A stretch of 64,000 nucleotides of DNA, taken from Xanthomonas hydrangeae. GTDB lineage: Bacteria > Pseudomonadota > Gammaproteobacteria > Xanthomonadales > Xanthomonadaceae. Positions 40,153 through 48,178 of this stretch are shown piece by piece. The stretch is taken from contig LR990730.1 of NCBI GenBank assembly GCA_905142475.1, forward strand, positions 3,410,001 through 3,474,000, read 5' to 3'. The translations under genes and the position numbers were made by a program. The notes below the pieces were generated by a model, which had not been told where the DNA came from, did not search any database, and was given only the letters and a program-made list of their open reading frames with translations. Within the stretch, counting starts at the first letter, position 1. Every line of letters begins with the position of its first letter.

Positions 40153-40584
40153 TTACACGTCGCCACGATCGGCGACCCGCACGAAATCGTTGACCATGCG
40201 ATCGGCCAGCCCCTGAAAGCCCAGCGCCAGCGCCGGACCCAGCAGCCGCGAGCTGGTCTCCACTTCCATCGTCAAACTGACCTTGCAGGCGTTTTCGCCG
40301 AGCGACTGAAATTCCCACAGCCCTTCCAGACGCTTGAACGGGCCGTCGCGCAGATGCATGACGATGCGTTCCGGACGCTCAAGCAGATTTTCGGTGGTGA
40401 ACCAGGTGCGGAACGACCCCAGTCCCAGATCCAGGCGCGCCACGATATGCGCCTGGTCCTGTTCAAGCACCTGCGCAGCATAGCACCAGCCGAAACGGCG
40501 CGGATAGGCGGCAACATCATTGACCAGGTCGAACATGCGGGTGGCGCTGTGTTCGACCAGGGCGCTGCGACGGATGGTAGGCAT
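40153..40584 (-). CDS. RatA/Coq10-like START-domain protein
   Basis: A 143-residue polyketide-cyclase/START fold (RRSALVEHSATRMFDLVNDV, AYPRRFGWCYAAQVLEQD, GPFKRLEGLWEFQSLGENAC, FQGLADRMVNDFVRVAD). E. coli RatA was described as a toxin inhibiting 70S ribosome assembly, whereas homologues such as Coq10 bind ubiquinone; either could apply here. It is divergent from smpB, with the two starts 61 bases apart, and co-directional with the RnfH-family gene. Confidence 0.92.
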   Translation of the reverse strand: MPTIRRSALVEHSATRMFDLVNDVAAYPRRFGWCYAAQVLEQDQAHIVARLDLGLGSFRTWFTTENLLERPERIVMHLRDGPFKRLEGLWEFQSLGENACKVSLTMEVETSSRLLGPALALGFQGLADRMVNDFVRVADRGDV

Positions 40585-40644
40585 TCGCTAACTTGTGAAA
40601 GACAGAAGATCGTTTGATGACGCCGAATCGGCGACAATGGCGGC

Positions 40645-41148
40645 ATGAGCAAGAAACCAGCCAAGGATAAAGCAAACGGCGCGACGGCCACGAAAACCAT
40701 CGCGTTGAACAAGCGTGCGCGCCACGAGTACCACCTGGAAGAGCGCTACGAAGCCGGCCTGGCGCTGCAGGGTTGGGAAGTCAAGGCGATCCGCGCCGGC
40801 CGCGCCAACATCATCGACGGCTACGCCTACGTGCGTTCAGGCGAGATCTTCCTGATCGGCGCGCAGATCACACCGCTGATCCAGGCCTCCAGTCACACCG
40901 TGCCGGTGGAACGCCGCGACCGCAAGCTGCTGCTGCATCGTCGGGAAATCGACAAGGTGCTGAGCAGCGTCGAACGCGACGGCTACACCCTGGTGCCCAC
41001 TGCGCTGTACTGGAGCAACAACAAGGTCAAGCTGGAAATCGCACTGGCCAAGGGCAAGCAGAACCACGACAAGCGCGACGCCGCCAAGGACCGCGACTGG
41101 CAGCGCGACAAGCAGCGTGTGATGCGGCGGCATAACCGCGATGCGTGA
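40645..41148 (+). CDS. smpB: SsrA-binding protein SmpB
   Basis: A 167-residue partner of tmRNA in trans-translation. The conserved core is intact (IALNKRARHEYHLEERYEAG, LALQGWEVKAIRAGRANI, the GYAYVRSGEIFLIGAQI strand, and RDRKLLLHRREIDKVL). The basic C-terminal tail (KRDAAKDRDWQRDKQRVMRR) is the element that enters the mRNA channel. ssrA lies 2.7 kb downstream on the same strand. The stop is 2 bases before an inverted-end repeat. Confidence 0.97.
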   Translation: MSKKPAKDKANGATATKTIALNKRARHEYHLEERYEAGLALQGWEVKAIRAGRANIIDGYAYVRSGEIFLIGAQITPLIQASSHTVPVERRDRKLLLHRREIDKVLSSVERDGYTLVPTALYWSNNKVKLEIALAKGKQNHDKRDAAKDRDWQRDKQRVMRRHNRDA

Positions 41149-41150
41149 GT

Positions 41151-41304
41151 GGCGGGGATTGGGGATTCGGCATTAGGGATTCGTAACGGCGAAGCCGCCC
41201 GTGGCCGACGTCTGCCTGTTGCTCGGTCACGGCACTGGCGATAGAAAACACGGCGGGTAAAGCCGGCGCTTTTGCGAATCCCCAATCCCCACTCCCGAAT
41301 CACG
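41151..41304. repeat. Intergenic element with inverted GGGGATT-type ends (copy 4)
   Basis: The left end GGCGGGGATTGGGGATTCGG and the right end (41274-41304) GCGAATCCCCAATCCCCACT bound 154 bases between smpB and the convergent peptidase gene. The right end overlaps the peptidase stop codon (41300-41302), so the repeat supplies the last coding bases. Same end sequences as the elements at 18577, 20159 and 32849. Confidence 0.75.
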
Positions 41305-43750
41305 TCTTCCCAAGCATCCGCATCAGATTCGGCACCCCCCTGCCCTGCACATAGCGATCGCGTTGCAGGTCGGTGCTGGTGTCCAGCATCAGCTGTTTGA
41401 CCCGATCCGGGAAGCCGATGAACTCGCGACGGGCGGAAAGGAATCCGGCCAGCACCCCGGAGACGTGCGGTGCGGCCATGCTGGTGCCGCTCATCTCCAC
41501 CATCAGGCTGGCCGCATCGTTCGGGTCGAAGTCGTAATAGGCCGACAGGATCTTTTCGCCTGGTGCGACCACATCGGGCTTGCCGCGACCATCGGCGGTC
41601 GGCCCGCGCGAGGAAAAATACGACACGCCGTAATTGTGCGGGCTGCTCTTGTGCACCGAGCCGACCACGATGGCGTCTTCCAGATTCCCCGGGTCGCTGA
41701 TCGACAGATCCATGTTGGCCGGATACGCATCGCCATCGTTACGCATCAGCCAGGCCATACCCTCGTTGCCGGCGGCGACGACAACCAGTACGCCTTGCCG
41801 CCATAGCCGGCGCAACTCGTTGCACAAGGGCGTAAAACCACAGCCGTAACTCTCCGGGTCGAAGTAGCCGCCCAGGCTCAGATTGACCCCGTGGATGACC
41901 AACTCGCCTGCGCGCTCGTTGATCGCAGCCACTTGCTGTACCGCCTTGATCATCCACGAATCGCGGCCATTTCCCGCATCGTCCAGCACCTTGAATCCAT
42001 ACAGCTGCGTGTCCGGCGCCATGCCGGCGAACTCCTGTGGTTTACCGGGATTGCCCTCCACGTCCGCGATCACCGCGCTAGATTGGCCGGCGATGATGCC
42101 GGCGATATGGGTGCCGTGCCCATGCCGATCGAGTCTGGCGAACGCATCGCCATCTGCGCGCGTCAATCGTTTAGGCGCGCCACGCCGCGTGCAATCCCAT
42201 TGCGCCACCACACTGTCACGCTCGCCCTTCACGAAGAAATGCGGATGACTGGCCGCGATGCCGGTATCCAGCACCGCCCAGCCGATCTGCTGACCGCGCG
42301 CGCGATACGCGGTGCGCGCAGCATCGGCATGCAAGACGTTGCCGGAGACGTTGATCAGCGCGCGCTTGCCGGCATCGCGCCACACGCGCCGGAATCCGAG
42401 TGCACGGTAGCGATCCTGCAGCGATTCGATCTCGAACCGCGTCAACCGCGCCGAGACGAAACGCTGCAAGCCGTCTTCCAGTTCGATCGCCTCATCCAAT
42501 GCGTCGCCGCTCAAGCCAGTGCTGCGTGCAGCGGTCTCGCGCAGCTGCGCCAGCAGCAGCGCACGCGTAGCGGCCGGGTCGTTGCCGAGCAGGCGACGAT
42601 CCAGTTCGATCAGCACTTCGTGCCGATGCTCGGACCCATGCGCTTCCAGCTGCTCGCTGAGATCCTTGATCAACACCGCATTGGACACCGGCTGATCGAA
42701 GCCCACGCCGACGGCCTCACGCACCGCCGCACGCACCTGCGGAATCGACAGATAGCCCGAGCCCGAATGCGGGTTGTGCTGCCAATCCGGATTCAAGCGC
42801 GCGTCCGAGAGGTTTTCGAAACGTCCCTTGGCATTGGCGATGTCGTCGGTGAGATCCGGATCCAGCGCGATCGGGTCGCGTGTCTCGGCTACGTTGATCC
42901 AGCGCCGCACGCACTCGGGAAACGGCAGCTTGCGCGTGCCGGTCCAGCGTTTGAACATGCTGCGCACTTGCGGCAAGCCCAGCGGCGAGCCCAGGGTCAG
43001 GAACAAGCTGACCTCGCACTCGGCGGCTTGCAGCTGGCGCAGCACATCGAAGGCGATCATCGAGCCCTGGCTGTGCGCGACCACCACGAACGGCCCGCCG
43101 CCCGAACGCAGGCGCTGCGCGAGGCTTTCGCGCATCAACGCCGCACGCCCGGGCACGAAGAACAGATCGTGTACGTCCTGCAGCAGCGCGGCAGAGATCA
43201 AGCGCAGCAGCACGCGGTTGATCGCATCGATCGGGCCTTTTGCCTGCACGTCACCAACGGCAGGCGTGGCGGACGCCGTGTCCAGCTCGTCCAGCAATCG
43301 ATGCAGATCGCTGCGTTCCTGCTCGCTCTGCGCCAATGCATCGGCCAGCAGATGCAGATCCTGCTCGCCCGGGACCAACCCAAGCGTACTCAAGGCGCGC
43401 TGCACACTCTGATTGAGCGCAGGGCCGACATCGCGCGCATCGCAACTGCCGGGCTCGGCGACCGGATACCGCTCGCGATTGACCCAGTACGCCAGGCGCG
43501 TGCGCTCGCCCATCGGCCGCCCGAACAAGGCCTTGTCCCATTGGCAGCGCAACACCTCGGCCGGCGGCTTGTTGCCGATGCCATGGATGTAGATCACCGT
43601 GCGCGCCTTGTCCTGCACGCGGCTCTTCGCCGTGGTCTGAGGCTGCGCGCTGCGCGCTGCACGTTTGCGCGCGGGTTGATCGGCAGTGGCCGCTGGTTTG
43701 CGGGGCGCTGCACGCGCCGGCCGTGGACGTGGGGGCTTGCTGGTCGCCAT
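41300..43750 (-). CDS. Alpha/beta-hydrolase (lipase-like) fused to S8 subtilisin-family peptidase
   Basis: An 816-residue two-domain protein. Residues 1-50 are Lys/Arg/Ala/Pro-rich with no signal peptide. Residues ~50-345 look like a serine esterase: YIHGIGNK (oxyanion His-Gly near 56), nucleophile motif VVAHSQGS (Ser 227), Asp 292 in ETRDPIALD and His 328 in HNPHSGSGY. Residues ~485-810 are a subtilase with an intact triad: Asp 495 in WAVLDTGIAASHP, His 545 in HGHGTHIAGIIAG and Ser 757 in MSGTSMAAPHVSG, plus the oxyanion Asn in AAGNEG. A helical linker joins them. The gene lies between smpB and ssrA, genes that are neighbours in E. coli. Substrate and location are unknown; lack of a signal suggests cytoplasmic action or non-classical export. 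Confidence 0.88.
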   Translation of the reverse strand: MATSKPPRPRPARAAPRKPAATADQPARKRAARSAQPQTTAKSRVQDKARTVIYIHGIGNKPPAEVLRCQWDKALFGRPMGERTRLAYWVNRERYPVAEPGSCDARDVGPALNQSVQRALSTLGLVPGEQDLHLLADALAQSEQERSDLHRLLDELDTASATPAVGDVQAKGPIDAINRVLLRLISAALLQDVHDLFFVPGRAALMRESLAQRLRSGGGPFVVVAHSQGSMIAFDVLRQLQAAECEVSLFLTLGSPLGLPQVRSMFKRWTGTRKLPFPECVRRWINVAETRDPIALDPDLTDDIANAKGRFENLSDARLNPDWQHNPHSGSGYLSIPQVRAAVREAVGVGFDQPVSNAVLIKDLSEQLEAHGSEHRHEVLIELDRRLLGNDPAATRALLLAQLRETAARSTGLSGDALDEAIELEDGLQRFVSARLTRFEIESLQDRYRALGFRRVWRDAGKRALINVSGNVLHADAARTAYRARGQQIGWAVLDTGIAASHPHFFVKGERDSVVAQWDCTRRGAPKRLTRADGDAFARLDRHGHGTHIAGIIAGQSSAVIADVEGNPGKPQEFAGMAPDTQLYGFKVLDDAGNGRDSWMIKAVQQVAAINERAGELVIHGVNLSLGGYFDPESYGCGFTPLCNELRRLWRQGVLVVVAAGNEGMAWLMRNDGDAYPANMDLSISDPGNLEDAIVVGSVHKSSPHNYGVSYFSSRGPTADGRGKPDVVAPGEKILSAYYDFDPNDAASLMVEMSGTSMAAPHVSGVLAGFLSARREFIGFPDRVKQLMLDTSTDLQRDRYVQGRGVPNLMRMLGKT

Positions 43751-43827
43751 CGCTTCGCTCCTTCGTTTACAGATTGTTCCGTTCGGTACGGGACTGAAGC
43801 CACTGTAAGCGCTGCGTATCTCACCAC

Positions 43828-43856
43828 TTGTGACAGGGCGCGCCGATCCCTACACT
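43828..43856 (+). promoter_or_regulatory. Promoter of ssrA
   Basis: TTGTGA (43828-43833) and TACACT (43851-43856) with an exact 17-bp spacer, ending 28 bases before the mature tmRNA 5' end. The implied short leader would be removed by RNase P. Sequence upstream is divergent from the peptidase gene start at 43750. Confidence 0.7.
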
Positions 43857-43884
43857 GGGCACGTCAGCGTTTTGATGCTTTCCC

Positions 43885-44282
43885 CGGGGGTGCACTGGTT
43901 TCGACGGGGGTCGCGAAGTCGCTTGGCGCATGCCGAGGGGGCAGCTTTCCTCGTTAATCCAGCAGCAAACTTTTAGTTGCCAACGATGACAACTACGGTT
44001 CGGACCACGCTATCGCCGCTTAACTGGCTTTAGTTTTAGTTCTACAGCCGCCTAAGGCGAACCCCCGAACCTACTTGTGCCCGTGCTCGTAGATGTAGGG
44101 TCATTATCACGGAACCGTCGGTAGTGGCTGCCTGTCAGCTACCGGTTAGATAAAGCAGGCTGGTTTCCAGGTGCGCTTTGCCAACCGTGCTGCCTGGAAA
44201 TGAGATCTAACGGAGGGCTAAGCATGTAGTGCTGGGGATGGAGTGCTTCCGGACGGCGGTTCGATTCCGCCCACCTCCACCA
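43885..44282 (+). ncRNA. ssrA: Transfer-messenger RNA (tmRNA)
   Basis: A 398-nt RNA. The 5' end GGGGGTG pairs with CACCTCC before the 3' ACCA (44271-44282), forming the Ala-type acceptor stem; the tRNA-like T-arm GGTTCGATTCC is near the 3' end and the characteristic GGTTTCGACGGGG near the 5' end. The resume codon GCC at 43979 opens the tag ANDDNYGSDHAIAA, ending in TAA at 44021-44023. The C-terminal AIAA is suited to recognition by ClpXP-like proteases. A terminator follows at 44308. No integrase gene is near its 3' end in the window. Confidence 0.97.
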
Positions 44283-44307
44283 AACAACGGTCCTAAGACG
44301 ACCGACC

Positions 44308-44347
44308 AAGGCCGGGGCTCTCGATGCAGAGGGTTCCCGGCCTTTTT
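44308..44347 (+). terminator. Intrinsic terminator after ssrA
   Basis: AAGGCCGGG (44308-44316) pairs with CCCGGCCTT (44336-44344), and a five-base T run ends the structure at 44347. It lies 26 bases after the tmRNA 3' end. Confidence 0.88.
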
Positions 44348-44418
44348 CATGTGCGCTGCAAAGTGGTCGGATCGACGGCCCATCCGATGAAGCGCCACGC
44401 CCTGCGCTGCGCATTGCG

Positions 44419-44589
44419 TCAGATTGTGACGTGACCCGCCTGTTCGGTGGCCAGGGTCGGCGCGACCGCGATCTGTGGCGAGCTCGCCTCTGCGGGCAAG
44501 GCATCGCCGCGCAATCGGTGGAAAAGCTGCAGTAATTCGGTGGCTTCTTGCTGCAGCAGGACCAGGGCGCTCTTGTTGGGCTCTTCCAT
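44419..44589 (-). CDS. Small hypothetical protein (56 aa)
   Basis: ATG at 44589 is preceded by an AGAGGAG ribosome binding site with good spacing. The product (MEEPNKSALVLLQQEATELL, then QLFHRLRGDALPAEASSPQI) is a short amphipathic helix followed by a Pro/Ala-rich tail, with no signal or recognisable domain. It converges on ssrA. The 346 bases from here to the next gene (44590-44935) show no gene or clear site beyond the likely promoters of both flanking genes. Existence rests on the ribosome binding site and intact frame. Confidence 0.5.
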   Translation of the reverse strand: MEEPNKSALVLLQQEATELLQLFHRLRGDALPAEASSPQIAVAPTLATEQAGHVTI

Positions 44590-44935
44590 CTCACGCTCCT
44601 CTGGAGACACTCTCCAGCATCTTGATGCAGTAGGAGCAAACCTCGTGCCAGCGTCGTGGCTGCAGGCAGACGTGTGCTGTATTCGCACCACACAGAATCC
44701 GGGACATCAGCGCAGGAGCTGTGGGGCCGAGCACCAGCACAATCGATGGACAGCAGCATTCAACGAGTGACCAAGACGTGTTGGCGGCGCCAACGTGCCA
44801 GGCGATATCGACACACCGTTCTCGGCACGCGCCTCATTGTCACTAGCGGAATTCTGAACGAACGGCCAAACGAGGTGAAGCATAGGCACACGCCTTGCAT
44901 CGACCTCTACCAGACAAACGGTGTTGGGGAACACG

Positions 44936-46636
44936 GTGTTGACCAAAAAAGCAAAACGCCATGCTGCCGGGGCTCTACTGCTCGGCGGGGTGATCTTCGT
45001 GCTGATCGGTGTGGGCGGTTATTTCACCACGCAGCGTTCGCTCTCCGACGCCGGCTGGGTGACGCATACGCAGGAAGTGATCGCCGCCATCGATGAAATC
45101 CAGGCCGGCATGCTGTCGGCGGAGTCGTCTGTGCGTGGCTATGTGCTGACCGATGACGAGGCATTTCTGGGCGTGTATGCCGATGCGATCGGGCGCTTGC
45201 CCGAACGCATCGTGCGCCTGGAAGCGCTGGTGCAGGACAACGCGGCGCAGGAGCACAATGTCGTGCTGCTGCGGCGATTGATGGACATGCGCCTGGTGCA
45301 GATCAACGACCTGTTGCACAGCTACCGCGCAAGCGGCCTGGATGGCGCACGTGCTTCGATTGCGCGCGGGGTGTTTCAGACCTCCTCCACGCTGCGTCGC
45401 CAGGTGCAGACCATGACCGAGCTGGAACGCCGCCAGTTGGTGACGCGTACCGAGACCAACCAGACCAGCGCGCAGTGGGTGCTGCGCGTCACAGTGATCG
45501 GCATCATCAGCGGACTGTTGGTGATGTTGCTTGCCTACCGCCTGCTGTCGCGCGAACTGGAACGACGCGTGCGTGCCGAGGACGAGGCCAGCAGCACCAG
45601 CGAGCGACTGGTGGAGTCGTTCGCCGCACTCGAACGCACTTCCGCCGGGCTGGAGGCGCTGTCGCGCTATTCGGGGCTGCTGCAGAACTGTCGCGATGCC
45701 GAAGAAGCGCTGGAAATCACCGCGCGCACGATTGCGCCGTTGATCCCCGGTGCCTCTGGCGCGGTCTACCTGCTGCGCGCCTCACGCGATCGCGCCGAGC
45801 CGGTGGTCGCCTGGGGCGCGATGGCCGACGACGACAGTGCCGGCATTGCGCCGCACGACTGTTGGGCGCTACGTCGCGATCGCACGCATGTGGTGGAGGA
45901 CATCAGTCAGGGCATGGTCTGCCAACATGCCGGCGCCAATCTTCCGGCGCATGCGAGCACGGTCTGCATTCCGTTATCGGCGCAGGGCACGCAATTGGGC
46001 ATGCTGGCGTTGCGCAGCGAGGATCCGCGCGAACTGACCTCGTTGACCGTGGCCGAAGCGGCCGCAGAACAACTGTCGCTGGCGCTGCACAACCTGCGTT
46101 TGCGCGAGACGCTGCGTCAGCAATCCATCCGCGACCCGCTGACCGGCCTGTACAACCGCCGCTATCTGGAAGAGGCGCTCAACCACGAACTGGCACGCTG
46201 CACGCGTCGGGCGCTGCCGTTGTCGGTATTGATGCTGGACGTGGACCATTTCAAACAGTTCAACGATCTGCATGGGCACAGTGGTGGCGATCGCGTGCTG
46301 GCGGCGATTGGCGAATTCCTGCTGACGCAGATGCGCGGCGAAGACATCTGCTGCCGCTATGGTGGCGAAGAATTGACCATCATCCTGCCGGAAGTGGATC
46401 TCCCCACCGCCAGCAGGATGGCCGAGAAGTTGCGCGTGGGCATCGAGGCCTTGCAGGTCATGGCCGACGGGGTATCGCTACCCAAGATCACCGCATCGTT
46501 TGGTGCAGCCAGCTTCCCCGAGCATGCGGGCAATGCAATGCAACTGCTGCGGCGTGCGGACGAGGCGCTCTACCGGGCCAAACAGGCTGGGCGCAATCAG
46601 GTGGTGAGCGCGAGCGCTTCGACTGCCGCAGTGTAA
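44936..46636 (+). CDS. Diguanylate cyclase: CHASE3-like sensor, GAF, GGDEF
   Basis: A 566-residue membrane sensor that makes c-di-GMP. A membrane anchor (about 13-35) is followed by a periplasmic CHASE3-like four-helix region (EIQAGMLSAESSVRGYVLTD), a second anchor (about 178-200), a GAF domain (about 245-385) and GGDEF. The active site is GGEEL at 476-480; an RxxD inhibitory site (RGED, 467-470) lies five residues before it, so product inhibition is expected. The start is GTG at 44936, five bases after GGGGAA; an upstream GTG at 44921 is the alternative. The Leu in place of the Phe of GGEEF is common and usually active. Confidence 0.9.
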   Translation: MLTKKAKRHAAGALLLGGVIFVLIGVGGYFTTQRSLSDAGWVTHTQEVIAAIDEIQAGMLSAESSVRGYVLTDDEAFLGVYADAIGRLPERIVRLEALVQDNAAQEHNVVLLRRLMDMRLVQINDLLHSYRASGLDGARASIARGVFQTSSTLRRQVQTMTELERRQLVTRTETNQTSAQWVLRVTVIGIISGLLVMLLAYRLLSRELERRVRAEDEASSTSERLVESFAALERTSAGLEALSRYSGLLQNCRDAEEALEITARTIAPLIPGASGAVYLLRASRDRAEPVVAWGAMADDDSAGIAPHDCWALRRDRTHVVEDISQGMVCQHAGANLPAHASTVCIPLSAQGTQLGMLALRSEDPRELTSLTVAEAAAEQLSLALHNLRLRETLRQQSIRDPLTGLYNRRYLEEALNHELARCTRRALPLSVLMLDVDHFKQFNDLHGHSGGDRVLAAIGEFLLTQMRGEDICCRYGGEELTIILPEVDLPTASRMAEKLRVGIEALQVMADGVSLPKITASFGAASFPEHAGNAMQLLRRADEALYRAKQAGRNQVVSASASTAAV

Positions 46637-46759
46637 TCGTCGATCAGCTGCGACAAGGCGCACCGTCGCCAGAAATGCGATCCGCAGATGCCGCCTCGCG
46701 GTCGGGTCGCGCCTACCTGATTGCCGCACCCTCGCATTGCCAAACATGCAGAGCAAAAC

Positions 46760-46993
46760 TCAAACGCAGCCCTGCCCGTCTTTGTCGGTTGGAATCAGGC
46801 CGGCGCCGGCAAGCATTGCATCGACGCGGGTCCGCACATAGGCGGCCTCTTCGGGCTCGACGCTGCTCAGCAGGGCTTCGGCGCGTGCCTGGAAATCGAG
46901 ATAGTCGAAATCCGCATCTTCATCGGCCGACAGCTGCGGCAATGCATCCTGCAACGCATCCAGGCGCGTCTCGAGTTCTTCGCGGGTAGGCAT
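46760..46993 (-). CDS. Small hypothetical acidic protein (77 aa)
   Basis: ATG at 46993 (MPTREELETRLDALQDALPQ) has a GGAG site upstream. The protein is acidic and mostly helical, with EDADFDYLDFQARAEALLSS in the middle and a C-terminal Cys. No family is recognised and no signal or membrane segment is seen. It sits on the opposite strand between two diguanylate cyclase genes. Confidence 0.62.
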   Translation of the reverse strand: MPTREELETRLDALQDALPQLSADEDADFDYLDFQARAEALLSSVEPEEAAYVRTRVDAMLAGAGLIPTDKDGQGCV

Positions 46994-47158
46994 GGCAGAC
47001 TCCAATGGCAAAGCGGATACGGTTGCGGCAAGGCCGTCAACAAGGTGCGAAGTCCTGCCCTGCAATGCTTCATCTTCCTACCCGATGCAGCGGCACTGCA
47101 CGCTCAATTTCCACGGTGCGCAGCCGATAATGATGCCGACTCCTATAGAACCTTCCCT

Positions 47159-48133
47159 GTGATCCTCCACCTGCGGCGGGATTTCCGCCTCGGCATCGTG
47201 AAGATGCTCGGGCCAATCACTGCGCTGTTGCTCTGCCTCTATGCGGTGTACCTGGCCATCACCGGTCAGGCGCTGGCCTGCCTGATCACCGCATCGCTCG
47301 GTGTGCTTGCGATATGGCGTGGCTGGAAGATGCGCGATGCCGAACGCACCCGTGCCGGCGGGGTGTGGCTGGCATCGATCAATGTCGGCGGCTGTCTGGT
47401 GGCGTGCTGGACCGGCGGCGATGGCGCACTGCCCTGGCTGTTTCCGGTGCTGGCGACCAACTATTTTCTATGCGGGCCGCAACGTGCAGTGCTGCTCAGC
47501 CTGCCGTTGCTCGCGGCATTGTTGTTGCTACCCGGTTTGATCGTCAGCCCCGGTCAAGGCGTGTCGACGATCGTGGTGACCTTAGTGACGCTGACGGTGG
47601 GCTATGCGTTTTCGCTACGCATGCAGGACGACCGCGTGCATCTGGAAGAACTGGCCTCGCTGGATGCGCTCACTGGCTTGCCCAACCGACGCATGCTCGA
47701 ACGTGCGCTCACCCATCAGATCGATCAGCGGCAACCGCATGATCGGCTCAACAGCCTGATCATCCTGGACCTGGATCATTTCAAGGAGGTCAACGATCTG
47801 TACGGGCATGCTGCAGGCGATGCGGCGCTATCGGATCTGGCCACCATCCTGCGCTACGAGGTACGCGATCCGCATCAGGTGTTCCGCTTCGGCGGCGAAG
47901 AATTCGTGGTGTTGCTGCGCGCCGGCTCGCTGCAGGAACTGGAAGCGGCGACCGAGCGCCTGCGCAAGGTCATTCGCAACGGCCTGCGCGGCCCGGGTGG
48001 ACGTATCACGGTGTCGCTGGGTGCGGCCCGTCACGATGGCGAGACGCACTGGCAGGACTGGTTTTCACGCGCCGATGCGGCGCTGTATCTGGCCAAGAAC
48101 GGCGGCCGCGATAGCGTGCGGGTTGCCGACTGA
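47159..48133 (+). CDS. Diguanylate cyclase with multi-helix membrane domain
   Basis: About 324 residues. The N-terminal ~155 residues contain about five hydrophobic segments (for example MLGPITALLLCLYAVYLAIT and LPWLFPVLATNYFL) without a recognised sensor name. The C-terminal GGDEF domain has SLDALTGLPNRRML, DLDHFKEVNDLYGHAAGD and the active-site GGEEF (about 245-249). The RxxD inhibitory site is altered to RDPH, so feedback inhibition may be lost. The start is uncertain: GTG 47159, GTG 47198 or ATG 47204; none has a strong ribosome binding site. Confidence 0.85.
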   Translation: MILHLRRDFRLGIVKMLGPITALLLCLYAVYLAITGQALACLITASLGVLAIWRGWKMRDAERTRAGGVWLASINVGGCLVACWTGGDGALPWLFPVLATNYFLCGPQRAVLLSLPLLAALLLLPGLIVSPGQGVSTIVVTLVTLTVGYAFSLRMQDDRVHLEELASLDALTGLPNRRMLERALTHQIDQRQPHDRLNSLIILDLDHFKEVNDLYGHAAGDAALSDLATILRYEVRDPHQVFRFGGEEFVVLLRAGSLQELEAATERLRKVIRNGLRGPGGRITVSLGAARHDGETHWQDWFSRADAALYLAKNGGRDSVRVAD

Positions 48134-48142
48134 CCCAGCGGT

Positions 48143-48170
48143 TGCGGGGCGACACCTTGGCCGCCCCGCA
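48143..48170. terminator. Hairpin between convergent diguanylate cyclase and efflux operon
   Basis: TGCGGGGCG (48143-48151) pairs perfectly with CGCCCCGCA (48162-48170). It occupies most of the 45-base gap between the two convergent genes and could act in both directions; no T tract. Confidence 0.55.
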
Positions 48171-48178
48171 TGCCCGCT

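Noticed and set aside
39763-40617. Plus-strand frame opposite rnfH and ratA
   Set aside because: Antisense to two recognised genes; composition is typical of a shadow frame.
43885-44418. tmRNA 3' end as attachment site of a genomic island
   Set aside because: No integrase gene and no second copy of the tmRNA 3' end is visible downstream in the window; the region continues with ordinary genes.
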